Source of the DNA: Acidobacteriaceae bacterium
GTDB taxonomy: Bacteria > Acidobacteriota > Terriglobia > Terriglobales > Acidobacteriaceae
Assembly: GCA_003131315.1 (NCBI GenBank)
Contig: PKUV01000158.1
Location: forward strand, 24,468 to 88,467
Length of the DNA: 64,000 nt
Direction of reading: 5' to 3'
The notes under the pieces are model-generated. The model was not told the origin of the DNA. It searched no databases and was given only the letters and a program-made list of their open reading frames with translations. The position numbers and the translations under genes were made by a program. Below are positions 16,750-26,058 of the stretch, piece by piece (positions within the stretch are counted from its first letter, which is position 1; the number at the start of each line of letters is the position of its first letter).

Positions 16750-18678
16750 CTACGCCGTCTTCGCCCGCACCCGGTTCTCCGCTCGCAGATGCGCCACCAC
16801 CAGCCGTATGTCGTCGAAGCTGACATAAGCAGGCACCGCTTCCTTAATGTCTTTCAGCCTCTCGACCCCCTGCTTCAGGCAAGCCGCCTCAATCAGGGGC
16901 TGCGCGTCGGGAGAGATCCACTTCGGATCCAATTTCACCTGCCCGGTCTCGATCAGGCTCGCCACCGTGCAAACGACGGTCGAGACCTGTCGCGCCCGAA
17001 TGCGGGCAATCTCCTCGAAGCTGCGGCCCTCGTGCAAAAGCCGAAGCGTCTGTTCCGCGGGAGCCGGCTCCCTGGCCGCCGTCGGCGCGGCGCGTACTCC
17101 ATCGCCAAAGTTTCGCAAAGCCTGCAGAATTTCCGCGCCGTACACATCTGCCTTTTTTTCGCCAATGCCCGTTACCTGCTTTAACTCCGCGAAATTGGCG
17201 GGACGCCGGCGGCACAGCTCCTCCAGCGTGCTGTCGTGCAGAATAATGTACGCGGGCACTTTGTTCTCCCGCGCCATATTTCGCCGCCATTCGCGTAGAT
17301 ACTCTGCCAGTACCGGATCAGCTTCCGCCGGCACCGACTCGCGCACAGGCCGTTGTTCGGACGGAGGCAGCGATCTAAAAGTGGACGGGAAAGACGTGGG
17401 TGAAAAAGATCTATCTCGCGCCGCAAACTTCGGCGTGGCACTCACCTTCTCTTTCAACCACTCCGGCTTGGCGCCGCAATTGTCGCAGCTCCCGCAGCTC
17501 TCCCATTTCGGAGTCTCGCCGAAGTGCAGACAAATCTGCCGGTGGCGGCAGCCGTGAGAATCCGCGAACCGGCTGATCACGCGTTTCCGCTCGATTGACC
17601 GCTCGCGCTCCGCATCATCCGAAATCTTTCCAATGAAGAAATCCAGCAGAATGTGGTCCCGCTTCTGCCAGAGCAGTACACAGTCCGCGGGACGCCCATC
17701 TCGCCCCGCGCGGCCAGCCTCCTGGTAATACTGCTCAATTGACTTCGGCAGCGACAGGTGAATCACCGCCCGTACCGCGGGCTTGTTGATGCCGAGGCCG
17801 AACGCGATCGTTCCCACCAGCACCCGCACTTCGTCCGACATCCATCGTTCCTGGTTCTGCCGTCGCATGGACGCTTCCATCTTCGCGTGATAAGGAATCG
17901 CCAACATCCCGCTCTCCTCCAGATATTCCACTGTCTCCTCCACCCGGCGAATCGTGGGCGAATACACGATCACGCTCTCTCCCGCGTAGTGCCGCAAAGC
18001 GCGGCCGAGCAATTCCATCTGAGTTCGCGCTTCGCACTCATGCACCACGTAGCTCAAATTCTGGCGATGGAAGCTGGCAATGTAAAGATCCGGGTCGCGC
18101 ATCTGCAACTGCTTCAGAATGTCGTGCCGCACCTGCCGCGTCGCGCTGGCCGTGAACGCCGCAATCGGGAGCTGCGGAAAGCTCGTGCGCAAACGGCTCA
18201 ACTGCCGGTAGTCCGGTCGAAACTCATGCCCCCACTCTGAAATGCAATGCGCCTCGTCCACCGCAAAGAAACCTACCGGCACCTTGCTGAGCCAATCGAA
18301 AGTATTTTCAGCGGCCAGCCGCTCCGGCGAAAGATAAAGCAGCCGATATTCCCCTCTCGTCGCTTTCTCCATCACCTGCCGTCGTTCCGCCGCACTCTGA
18401 AAGCTGTTGATCGCCGCCGCCGGAATGCCCATCTGCGCCAGTTGCGCCGCCTGGTCCTGCATCAGCGCGATCAGCGGAGAAACCACCACCACCGTCTTCC
18501 CCGAAACCACCGCCGGAAGCTGGTAGCACAGCGACTTCCCGCCTCCAGTCGGCATCACCACACAAGTGTCGTGCGCGGCCAGCAAACTCCGGATAACATT
18601 CTCCTGCTTGGGGCGAAACTCGTGGTATCCCCAATACCGTCGCAGCGCTTCCGCCAGGTTTGGACCAGCTTTGGGCAT
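16750..18678 (-). CDS. recQ: ATP-dependent DNA helicase RecQ
   Basis: FRPKQENVIRSLL, MPTGGGKSLCYQLPA, DEAHCISEWGHEFRPDY, YYQEAGRAGRDG and HRDC-like C-terminus. Confidence 0.93.
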   Translation of the reverse strand: MPKAGPNLAEALRRYWGYHEFRPKQENVIRSLLAAHDTCVVMPTGGGKSLCYQLPAVVSGKTVVVVSPLIALMQDQAAQLAQMGIPAAAINSFQSAAERRQVMEKATRGEYRLLYLSPERLAAENTFDWLSKVPVGFFAVDEAHCISEWGHEFRPDYRQLSRLRTSFPQLPIAAFTASATRQVRHDILKQLQMRDPDLYIASFHRQNLSYVVHECEARTQMELLGRALRHYAGESVIVYSPTIRRVEETVEYLEESGMLAIPYHAKMEASMRRQNQERWMSDEVRVLVGTIAFGLGINKPAVRAVIHLSLPKSIEQYYQEAGRAGRDGRPADCVLLWQKRDHILLDFFIGKISDDAERERSIERKRVISRFADSHGCRHRQICLHFGETPKWESCGSCDNCGAKPEWLKEKVSATPKFAARDRSFSPTSFPSTFRSLPPSEQRPVRESVPAEADPVLAEYLREWRRNMARENKVPAYIILHDSTLEELCRRRPANFAELKQVTGIGEKKADVYGAEILQALRNFGDGVRAAPTAAREPAPAEQTLRLLHEGRSFEEIARIRARQVSTVVCTVASLIETGQVKLDPKWISPDAQPLIEAACLKQGVERLKDIKEAVPAYVSFDDIRLVVAHLRAENRVRAKTA

Positions 18679-18790
18679 TCTTCGGCAGTATAGCCTTAGA
18701 CCTGTCGTCGAAGTCTGTGAGCGTTCGACGCCTGATTTGTGATGAATGAGCAAGAACCAGGTAGGACGGCCCGCCCTCAGCTTTCACCAG

Positions 18791-19007
18791 ACTTCATCAT
18801 TCCGGCCCGGAGCAAAGCGAAAGCTTCAACCGCAGAGGACGCAGAGTTCGCGGAGAATTTCTTGTTTCTGTATTTATACGCAGAACCCGAAGTGCTCGAG
18901 TGAGAAGCACTTCGGGCAGCAGGTTTTGCGCTTTCATTTTTGTCTTGCTCCGCGTTCTCAGCGCTCTCCGCGGTTAAAGCTTTCGCTTAAGCTCGGAATG
19001 AGGAAGT
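18791..19007. repeat. ~217-bp three-tier nested palindrome
   Basis: Outer arms ACTTCATCATTCCGG..AGCGAAAGCTT / AAAGCTTTCGCTTAAGCTCGGAATGAGGAAGT; middle arms AACCGCAGAGGACGCAGAG.. / ..CTCTCCGCGGTT; inner CCCGAAGTGCT/AGCACTTCGGG. Confidence 0.8.
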
Positions 19008-19014
19008 CGAATAA

Positions 19015-19045
19015 CCAAAAAAGGCCGGCTCCGAAGCCGGCCCTC
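19015..19045 (-). terminator. Rho-independent terminator of the HU gene
   Basis: Minus strand GAGGGCCGGCTTCGGAGCCGGCCTTTTTTGG. Confidence 0.85.
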
Positions 19046-19081
19046 TTGATTATGTGGCGCGGACACTCTTGTCCGCGAAAT

Positions 19082-19375
19082 TTACTTCTTCGGCGCGATC
19101 GCGTCCTTCGCGGCTTTCGCCACGCGGAACTTTACCACCGTCTTCGCCTTGATCTGAATCGGTTCGCCGGTCTGCGGGTTGCGTCCCATGCGGGCCTTGC
19201 GATGCGCCTTCACCAGGCGGCCGAGGCCGGGCACAACAAACACACCGTTCTTCTTCGTCTCTTTAATCGCTACGTCTGCCAGGTGCTCCAGAAAAGTTGC
19301 GGCAGTCTTGTTGTTGGAGCCGAGCTTCTCGGCCAGGTGGCGGGTGAGTTGAGTCTTGGTCATACCAGAAGCCAT
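19082..19375 (-). CDS. HU-family DNA-binding protein
   Basis: MTKTQLTRHLAEKLGSNNKTAATFLEHLADVAIKE...GRNPQTGEPIQIKAKTVVKFR. Confidence 0.92.
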   Translation of the reverse strand: MASGMTKTQLTRHLAEKLGSNNKTAATFLEHLADVAIKETKKNGVFVVPGLGRLVKAHRKARMGRNPQTGEPIQIKAKTVVKFRVAKAAKDAIAPKK

Positions 19376-19618
19376 GAATTCCTCCTTCAGGAACAGACAA
19401 ATTTGCGTGTATCCAGCGCATGATAACGCACTACGCTGTGGAAAAGTAGCATTTTATGCAGATTTAATGCGGTTCCCAGTAAGGTACCCCCTTGAAACTC
19501 GGCATAAAATGGGGGTCTGGCAGCCGAAGAGTGCCAAAATGGCCCAGTTCGCGGAGAAAATGTGTTGTTTGCTCGAAGCCAATACTTTCGGAAGCCGCAA
19601 CTGAGAACTGGGAACTGA

Positions 19619-20158
19619 CTACGGATCGTACACTGCGGTGTGCATGCCGGCATGGCGCGCCGCATCCTGCATCTGGTCGAGCTTCCGCTTCTGCTCATCG
19701 AGTTGCAGCTGGATTTGCGCCACACGCTGCAGTTGCCGCGCCTGATGCCGGTTGGACGGTCCTTCGTATTGGACGCTTCCGTTCGCGGAACGAATCGACG
19801 CATTGAGCTGGTCGATCCGCGCCTGGAGGTTCGCCATCTTGTTTTCTTGCGCGAGGATCTGTCTCTTCCATTGCTCAGCCGCGCGTTGTTCCGCCAGGCG
19901 TTGCTGGGCGGAACGATAGTCAGCGGCCTCGCTGCTCGCCGCGCTCGCTTCTGACTGTGCCTCCGGCGGCGACTGGTTCGCGTCCGAATCCTTCGGAAGG
20001 TCCTTGTTCGTAATCACCTTCGGCTTCGCCGTGGCTGATGCATCGTTGGCGTTCTGCTTCTCCCAGTTCTCGCGTGCAACGTCGCCCAGCGACTGCCCAT
20101 AGGCGGCCGAAGTCGTCAACAGCGCGATTGCCGCAATCTTCAAGAACATTCGGTGCAT
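19619..20158 (-). CDS. Hypothetical periplasmic coiled-coil protein
   Basis: Signal peptide MHRMFLKIAAIALLTTSAAYGQ followed by Gln/Ala-rich helical region. Confidence 0.5.
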   Translation of the reverse strand: MHRMFLKIAAIALLTTSAAYGQSLGDVARENWEKQNANDASATAKPKVITNKDLPKDSDANQSPPEAQSEASAASSEAADYRSAQQRLAEQRAAEQWKRQILAQENKMANLQARIDQLNASIRSANGSVQYEGPSNRHQARQLQRVAQIQLQLDEQKRKLDQMQDAARHAGMHTAVYDP

Positions 20159-20274
20159 AAGCTTCTCCCACCCGCCCGTGCTGAACCGTTCTTTCAACTA
20201 CCAATGCTAACCCCGTTCGCTGCGATATGTTGCTAACCCATGTAACTCGTGCGCGAAACGAAAGTGCCACACCA

Positions 20275-21138
20275 TCATGGCCAACCGGCCATCTCCAGGA
20301 CCTTCTCCGCCGTCATCCCGCTTTCGCGCAAATGCCGGATGCTCAGCGCATCGTGCCGTTTTGACAGCCGCACTCCAGCGGCGTCCCGCACCAGTTCGCA
20401 ATGGAAGTAATCGGGAGCGGTAACCCCAAGCGCACGCATCAACAGCAGTTGCCGCGCTGTCGACTTCAGTAAATCCGCGCCCCGTACGACTTCCGTGATC
20501 CGCATCGCCACATCATCGACCACGACCGCGAGTTGGTAAGCGGGAACATCGTCGCGCCGCCAGACCAGGAAATCGCCGAAATCACTGCCCGCGACGTAGC
20601 ACTGCCGGCCCAGATTCAGATCCGCAAACTCAACCACCTCGCCGTCGCGAACGTGGAACCGCCAGTTCACGCCCGCAGGCTCCATGAACTCGGCCACATC
20701 TTTCCGGGCGCGGCAGGTTCCCGGATACACCAGCTCATCGTCCGTATCATTCGGAGCGCTCGCCGACTGCGCCAGATCCTTGCGCGAACAAATGCACGGA
20801 TACAGAAACCCGCCATCCCGCAGCCGCCGCCAAGCCTCCAGATAGTACGCCCGGCGCTCGCTCTGCGAGTAAGCGCCATACGGCCCGCCACAATCCGACC
20901 CCTCACTCCAGCGAATTCCCAACCAGCGCAAGTCTTCAATCATGGCGCGCGCAAATTCCGCCCGCGAGCGCTGCGGATCCAGATCCTCATTTCGCAAAAT
21001 CAAAGTTCCCTGATTCGCGGTCGCCCGTTGCGCCGCAATCCAGAAAGTCCGCGCATGACCAACGTGCAACAGCCCCGTCGGCGACGGGGCCAGGCGTCCG
21101 CGATGACTAAGAGAGAAGCTGGGCGAGACTTTGCTCAC
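20275..21138 (-). CDS. gluQ: Glutamyl-Q tRNA(Asp) synthetase
   Basis: GRLAPSPTGLLHVGHARTFW (HIGH region), short GluRS-like catalytic core, RLSKRHDALSIR (KMSKS-like), no anticodon-binding domain. Confidence 0.88.
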   Translation of the reverse strand: MSKVSPSFSLSHRGRLAPSPTGLLHVGHARTFWIAAQRATANQGTLILRNEDLDPQRSRAEFARAMIEDLRWLGIRWSEGSDCGGPYGAYSQSERRAYYLEAWRRLRDGGFLYPCICSRKDLAQSASAPNDTDDELVYPGTCRARKDVAEFMEPAGVNWRFHVRDGEVVEFADLNLGRQCYVAGSDFGDFLVWRRDDVPAYQLAVVVDDVAMRITEVVRGADLLKSTARQLLLMRALGVTAPDYFHCELVRDAAGVRLSKRHDALSIRHLRESGMTAEKVLEMAGWP

Positions 21139-21324
21139 AAAAACATTCTAGCGGGAAGCGCTGCGGTCGACGGGCGGCGTGTTGCCCGCCACACGGCGTG
21201 TATGGCAGCGCACACGGTCGCGCGCCCGGTTCGCCCATAAGCCGCGTCGCATCAACAGCCGCCCGGTTGGCCGCTCTCCTGCCATGTCACTTCCGACTGC
21301 GCCAGCCGCAGAGGAGGTGACAGA

Positions 21325-22227
21325 ATGACAACTATTTGGAAATCCGGTGACCAGAAATCTGCTAACCAGGCAACTAACGACAACACAATCTCCGGGACGA
21401 CGCTTTCGTCCTGGTCGCGCCAGCAGAAGCTGGCTATGATCGCAGGCTTCGCGATTCTCGGGCTGTTACTCGCGGTGAGCGCGTGCTCGAAGCAATCGCC
21501 AAAACCGGCGCTGGTCAGCGTCTCCAGCCCGGCGTCGACTCCGGCAACGCCCGCGGCCGCGGCAACACCTGCAACCACCCCAACCGCCGCAGCCTCACCG
21601 GCACCCACCAAGAAGACGCCGAAGAAGCGCCCCGCGAACGTCACCTATAGCGATCCCAACTCCGGTGTTTCGTTCCTCTATCCGCGGAAGTTCGCGCTGA
21701 GTTCGGGCGACAAAGCGCTGCCCCAGCTCGCCGGCATGGATGATGTGCCGATGAACTTCGTCCAGCCCGGCGGAGTCGCGGTCGCGACGGTCGCACTGCC
21801 CGCCAGTTCGTATCCCGGCACCGACTTCGCATCCGCCTTCTTCAACGTGAACGTCAATCGCAGCGTCTCCGAGCAGGAGTGCGCGCACTTTGCCTTCGTC
21901 GACACGCGCAATGCCGACGGCGAGCCGGTCGACGCCGAAAAAGTTAAGATCGGCTCGACCGACATGGAGATGACTTCCGACTTCTCCGCCAGCGCCATGA
22001 AGCAGGCCGAAACGCAGTACTACCACAGCTACGAAAATGGAGCCTGCTACGAATACGTCCTGGGCTTGGGCACCGCCGGATACGGCGCCAAAGACGGCAT
22101 TGATCCCGTCAACCGCGACGAAGTCTTCGCCAAGCTGGAGAAGATCCTGGCCACGGTGAAGATCGGTCCAGTCGAGCGGGAGCAAGTAGCCGAAAAAGCA
22201 GCCACCAGCATCACCGGCGGCAAGTAA
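21325..22227 (+). CDS. Hypothetical membrane-anchored or lipoprotein-like protein with Pro/Ala/Thr-rich linker
   Basis: Hydrophobic segment LAMIAGFAILGLLLAVSACSK then TPATPAAAATPATTPTAAASPAPT linker. Confidence 0.55.
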   Translation: MTTIWKSGDQKSANQATNDNTISGTTLSSWSRQQKLAMIAGFAILGLLLAVSACSKQSPKPALVSVSSPASTPATPAAAATPATTPTAAASPAPTKKTPKKRPANVTYSDPNSGVSFLYPRKFALSSGDKALPQLAGMDDVPMNFVQPGGVAVATVALPASSYPGTDFASAFFNVNVNRSVSEQECAHFAFVDTRNADGEPVDAEKVKIGSTDMEMTSDFSASAMKQAETQYYHSYENGACYEYVLGLGTAGYGAKDGIDPVNRDEVFAKLEKILATVKIGPVEREQVAEKAATSITGGK

Positions 22228-22241
22228 CCGCGGAAGGATCC

Positions 22242-22312
22242 GGCCATCGGGTGATCGGGATCATCGGGTGATCTTTGATGACCCGATCGCCCGATCACCC
22301 GATGACCCGATT
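22242..22312. repeat. 8-nt-unit palindromic array (ATCGGGTG type)
   Basis: GGCCATCGGGTGATCGGGATCATCGGGTGATCTTTGATGACCCGATCGCCCGATCACCCGATGACCCGAT. Confidence 0.85.
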
Positions 22313-22410
22313 TTCTGCATCATTATCGTATGAGGTCGCATCCAAAAGTTTGTCCGAAGTCTACTTCTTGCAATTGTAGGAAAAACTTACTTAAAGGATA
22401 TTGAATCGAC

Positions 22411-23013
22411 ATGCTGAAAACAGCCCAACGAATTGTTATAGTTTCCGCGATCGCTCTTCTCGCGAGTCTATCGGCGCTCGCGCAGACCTCAAACTGGAAC
22501 ATTGACCCCGCACACTCGACCGCGCAATTTACCGTGCGTCACCTGGGGATCTCGAATGTAGCCGGGAACTTTACGAAGGTGACGGGCAGCGTCGTTCTGA
22601 ACGAGAAAGACATTGCGCAGTCGCAGGTATTGGCCAGCATCGACGTCAGCTCGGTCGATACGCGAGTCGAGGCGCGGGACAAAGATCTAAAAAGCCCGAC
22701 TTTCTTTGATGTTGAAAAGTACCCGACCATCGAATTCAAGTCCAAACGGATCGTAAGCAGTGGCGGGAAGCTGCAGGTGATTGGAGATCTGACCATTCAC
22801 GGAACCACGCGCGAAGTCACGCTCGACGCGGATGGACCCACGCCTGAATTGACCGATCCGTGGGGCAATTGGCGACGCGGAATTTCCGCGACGACGACCA
22901 TCAATCGCAAAGATTTCAGTCTCGTCTACAACAATCTTCTGAAGACCGGTGAAGCGGTGATTGGAGATAACGTAAAGATCCAGATCGACGCAGAATTGGT
23001 AAAGAAGAAGTGA
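22411..23013 (+). CDS. YceI-family periplasmic protein
   Basis: WNIDPAHSTAQFTVRHLGISNVAGNFTKVTGSV...GDLTIHGTTREVTL. Confidence 0.9.
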   Translation: MLKTAQRIVIVSAIALLASLSALAQTSNWNIDPAHSTAQFTVRHLGISNVAGNFTKVTGSVVLNEKDIAQSQVLASIDVSSVDTRVEARDKDLKSPTFFDVEKYPTIEFKSKRIVSSGGKLQVIGDLTIHGTTREVTLDADGPTPELTDPWGNWRRGISATTTINRKDFSLVYNNLLKTGEAVIGDNVKIQIDAELVKKK

Positions 23014-23123
23014 GTCATCGGGGCATTGAATCATTGAGGCATTGAGTGATTGAATCATTGAGTCATTGAGTCATTGAAAACCCCCGAGTCGATTTTCAGT
23101 GATTCAATGCCTCAATGGCTCAG
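23014..23123. repeat. 8-nt-unit palindromic array (NNNATTGA type)
   Basis: GGCATTGA ATCATTGA GGCATTGA GTGATTGA ATCATTGA GTCATTGA GTCATTGA then inverted TGATTCAA TGCCTCAA TGGCTCAG. Confidence 0.9.
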
Positions 23124-23140
23124 GGTATGATCGAACTGTG

Positions 23141-24016
23141 GTGACCAATCGCGTCGCAAGGAACAAACTACAACTTTTGCGTTCCGAGAAGCTGGGCAGA
23201 CTGGCTTGGCTGGTGCATGCCTTCTCGACGCGGCTTGGCGGAGTGTCGCGCGGCTACGGCGGGAACGCACTGAATCTTGGGTTCACGAAGCAGGACTCGC
23301 GCGCGACCGTCGAGCGCAACCGCGAGCTTTTTCTCAAGGAACTGGGCGCGGCGAATGGACGCAGAAGCTGGACGCTGGTTTCGCTGCGGCAGATTCATTC
23401 TGATTTAATCCATCGAGTCGACCGCAAGCCGGAACAGCCTCTGGCAGGTGACGGGATGGTCACGGACACGCCGGGGCTGCTCTTGGCGGTGCAGACTGCC
23501 GATTGCCTTCCTATCATTCTGGTGGATCGTAAACGGCGGGCTGTCGGCGTTTTTCACGCAGGCTGGCGCGGCACGGTCAAGCGGATCGTCGAGAAAGGTG
23601 TCGGCGAGATGCGGAAACACTTCGGGAGCGATCCGCGGAACCTGGTGGCGGCAATTGGGCCGGGCGTGCAGGGGTGCTGTTACGAAGTGGGCGAAGAAGT
23701 GCGCACCAAGTTTGAAGCTCAGTTCGCTTATGCCAGCAGCTTGTTCCGCGAGGTGAAGGAATCGGATCCGGTGCGGGAGAAATATCCGATGCTGTTCCTG
23801 ACGGCGCGCGCGCCTGGACACAGCGAATTGCCGGTGAAACTTTTTCTCGATCTGGTAGAGGCGAACCGGCGACAACTGCTGGATGCGGGCCTGCTGGCGA
23901 AAAATATTGACACGGCGGCGCCGTGCACGGCGTGCCATACGGAGCTGCTTTTCAGCTTCCGGGCGGAGAAGGGCGTAACGGGGAGGCTGATGGGGGCGGC
24001 AGGAATAAATCATTGA
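23141..24016 (+). CDS. YfiH-family (polyphenol oxidase / purine nucleoside phosphorylase-like)
   Basis: FSTRLGGVSRG, QIHSDLIHRV, TADCLPIILVD, FHAGWRGT, CCYEVG; GTG start chosen after the repeat. Confidence 0.88.
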   Translation: MTNRVARNKLQLLRSEKLGRLAWLVHAFSTRLGGVSRGYGGNALNLGFTKQDSRATVERNRELFLKELGAANGRRSWTLVSLRQIHSDLIHRVDRKPEQPLAGDGMVTDTPGLLLAVQTADCLPIILVDRKRRAVGVFHAGWRGTVKRIVEKGVGEMRKHFGSDPRNLVAAIGPGVQGCCYEVGEEVRTKFEAQFAYASSLFREVKESDPVREKYPMLFLTARAPGHSELPVKLFLDLVEANRRQLLDAGLLAKNIDTAAPCTACHTELLFSFRAEKGVTGRLMGAAGINH

Positions 24017-24078
24017 GGTATTGAGGTATTGAGGTATTGAGCCAATGATTCAATGTCTCAATCCCTCAATGATTCAAT
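24009..24078. repeat. 8-nt-unit palindromic array (ATTGA type) overlapping the yfiH stop codon
   Basis: ATCATTGA GGTATTGA GGTATTGA GGTATTGA GCCA / ATGATTCA ATGTCTCA ATCCCTCA ATGATTCA. Confidence 0.9.
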
Positions 24079-24087
24079 CGCCCTGTC

Positions 24088-24786
24088 TCACGCCAGGTCG
24101 AACAGTAGAACTTCAGCGTCTTCCGTTGCTTTGATCGTCAGCTTTTTTTCTTCGCTTATGGCCGCACCGTCTCCCTGGTGCAACTTCTGGCCGTTCAGCT
24201 CGACTTCGCCCTTAGCGACCTGGAGCCACGCGTGACGCTTGGCGCCGAGCGACTGCGTGACCTCTTCTCCGGGTGCAAGCAGAGTGACGAACAGCTTCGC
24301 GTCCTGATTGATCTTTACCGAACCCTCGGCGCCGTCGCTCGAGGCGATCAGGCGAAGCTTGCCGCGCTTTTCGACTTCCGGGAAGTTTTTCTGTTCGTAG
24401 CCGGGTTCGTGCCCTTGCTTGTCGGGGAGAATCCATATCTGCAGCAGATGCACGGATTCGGTCGGGGACGGATTCGCCTCGCTGTGGCGGATGCCACGTC
24501 CGGCGGTCATGCGCTGCCCGTCGCCCGGAAGGATCACTGAGCCTGTGCCGAGGCTGTCTTTGTGCTCGAGCTTACCTGACAGGACATAGGTGATGATCTC
24601 CATGTCGCGATGGGGATGAGTTGGAAAACCGCCGCTCGGCGCGACCCAATCTTCGTTGATCACGCGCAGCGAGCGGAACCCCATCCACTTGGGATCGGAG
24701 TAATCGTTGAAACTGAAAGTATGGCGGGTCTTCAGCCAGCCGTAGTCGCCGCCGCCACGCTCGTTGCTCGGTCGGATGGTCATCAT
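24088..24786 (-). CDS. Pirin-family protein
   Basis: TRHTFSFNDYSDPKWMGF, FPTHPHRDMEIITYVLSGKLEHKDSLG, GRGIRHSEAN. Confidence 0.92.
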   Translation of the reverse strand: MMTIRPSNERGGGDYGWLKTRHTFSFNDYSDPKWMGFRSLRVINEDWVAPSGGFPTHPHRDMEIITYVLSGKLEHKDSLGTGSVILPGDGQRMTAGRGIRHSEANPSPTESVHLLQIWILPDKQGHEPGYEQKNFPEVEKRGKLRLIASSDGAEGSVKINQDAKLFVTLLAPGEEVTQSLGAKRHAWLQVAKGEVELNGQKLHQGDGAAISEEKKLTIKATEDAEVLLFDLA

Positions 24787-24961
24787 GATGCTCGCTCCTG
24801 TTTAGTCGTTGTAACGACTATTTCAATTCGTTTAGATGTACGTCGAGCGGGAAGGATTCAGGGGGTGGAAACGCCGTTGGTCGTTAGTCGTTGGTCGTTC
24901 GCGGTTCGCGACGGCCATCAGCCCGTGGTGCAAGTACGGTTCGTATCAGGGCACGCCTTCA

Positions 24962-25081
24962 CAGGCTGCGGAAAAACTCGGGTTTCGTATCAGGGTATCG
25001 CTTTAGCGATACCGTAAGTTCTTCAAAATCAGACGCCCCTTTAGGGGCTGGGCATCGAATATCGACTTTTTCCGCAGCCTG
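24962..25081. mobile_element. MITE-like element, copy 1 (120 bp)
   Basis: CAGGCTGCGGAAAAACTCG ... CGACTTTTTCCGCAGCCTG (TIR 18/19), flanked by TTCA (24958-24961, 25082-25085), inside GGGCACGCC|TTCA|GGCGTGCC palindrome. Confidence 0.8.
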
Positions 25082-25238
25082 TTCAGGCGTGCCGTAAGGG
25101 CTACGTTGTGAAAGCGCCTTCAGGCGCTGAGGGGCGGAGATTGGAGTTTCGCCACGGGCTGCCATGTACGACCTGTCCGCTGGCAAAGGTTGCTATGCTT
25201 CGTCCAGCGGTTTTCCGCGGTCCTCTCGACTTCAGCCT

Positions 25239-25568
25239 ATGCCTTATCGCGTTGTTTCTTTCACCATGGCGCAAGTGCGGCAAGGAGCGCTCGGATTCCA
25301 ACGTCAGCTGAGCGCCGTCCTGCGCGAACATGCCGAGATCAAAGTGTATTCGGTGAGCCCGTTCGACCTCGACGAACGCCGCCGGTTCAAGGATCGATTT
25401 GGGGGAGACATCGTGTACTTTCTCAATGACGCGGCATGTCAGGAATGCGAGCGACTGGGCCTCAACCTGCAATTCCTGGCGGAAATGTCCGATGACGAAC
25501 TGCCTCGCCGACGAACCTTGGTTGTCGGCACGCCGGAGCGGGGAAGCGGAGCGGCCCTCAGGGGCTAA
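25239..25568 (+). CDS. Conserved hypothetical protein
   Basis: MPYRVVSFTMAQVRQGALGFQRQLSAVL... intact ORF; its last codons (AALRG*) come from a REP-like repeat. Confidence 0.45.
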   Translation: MPYRVVSFTMAQVRQGALGFQRQLSAVLREHAEIKVYSVSPFDLDERRRFKDRFGGDIVYFLNDAACQECERLGLNLQFLAEMSDDELPRRRTLVVGTPERGSGAALRG

Positions 25569-25620
25569 AAGCCGCCATTTATTATGGCTCTGCGCGGCAC
25601 GGCTGAAGCCGTGCCCTTCC
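25551..25620. repeat. REP-like composite palindrome: empty-site homologue of the 59.2-kb locus
   Basis: Reverse complement GGAAGGGCACGGCTTCAGCCGTGCCGCGCAGAGCCATAA...GGCTTTTAGCCCCTGAGGGCCGC matches both flanks of the element at 59225. Confidence 0.85.
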
Positions 25621-25656
25621 CAAAGAACTTACCCTGAACCATTTATGGGAGCAGTT

Positions 25657-25995
25657 CTAGTCCTTCTTGTGTTTTTTGTGCGAGGTGTCGGACTTGGGTT
25701 TATCGTCCTTCTTGGTGTCTTTCGTTTCTTTGCTGTCTTTTGTTTCTTTCGCTTCTTTCGTGCTGCTGTCGCCTTCGGAAGAAGCGGAAGAGGACGACGC
25801 CCCGGAACCGGCCCCTTTCTTCGGGTAGTCGTTCACGTACCAGCCCGAGCCTTTAAACTGCACGGCTGGAGCCGAGATCACCTGTTCGATGACGCCTCCG
25901 CATTCGGGACACTTTCGCAGTTGCTTATCGGAGAACTTGCGGATTTGTTCAAAGCGGTGTCCGCACTTCTTGCACAAGTATTCGTAGTTGGGCAT
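25657..25995 (-). CDS. FmdB-type zinc-ribbon protein with Lys/Ser/Asp-rich tail
   Basis: MPNYEYLCKKCGHRFEQIRKFSDKQLRKCPECGG. Confidence 0.85.
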   Translation of the reverse strand: MPNYEYLCKKCGHRFEQIRKFSDKQLRKCPECGGVIEQVISAPAVQFKGSGWYVNDYPKKGAGSGASSSSASSEGDSSTKEAKETKDSKETKDTKKDDKPKSDTSHKKHKKD

Positions 25996-26058
25996 GTGTG
26001 AGCTGATTCTAGAGGCGAAGATTCATCGGCGTCAATTTTGTGCCCGCGCCACACCTGC

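Noticed and set aside
23014-24078. CRISPR-like arrays (ATTGA repeats)
   Set aside because: Unit length is only 8 nt, there are no spacers, and inverted copies follow; no cas genes in the window.
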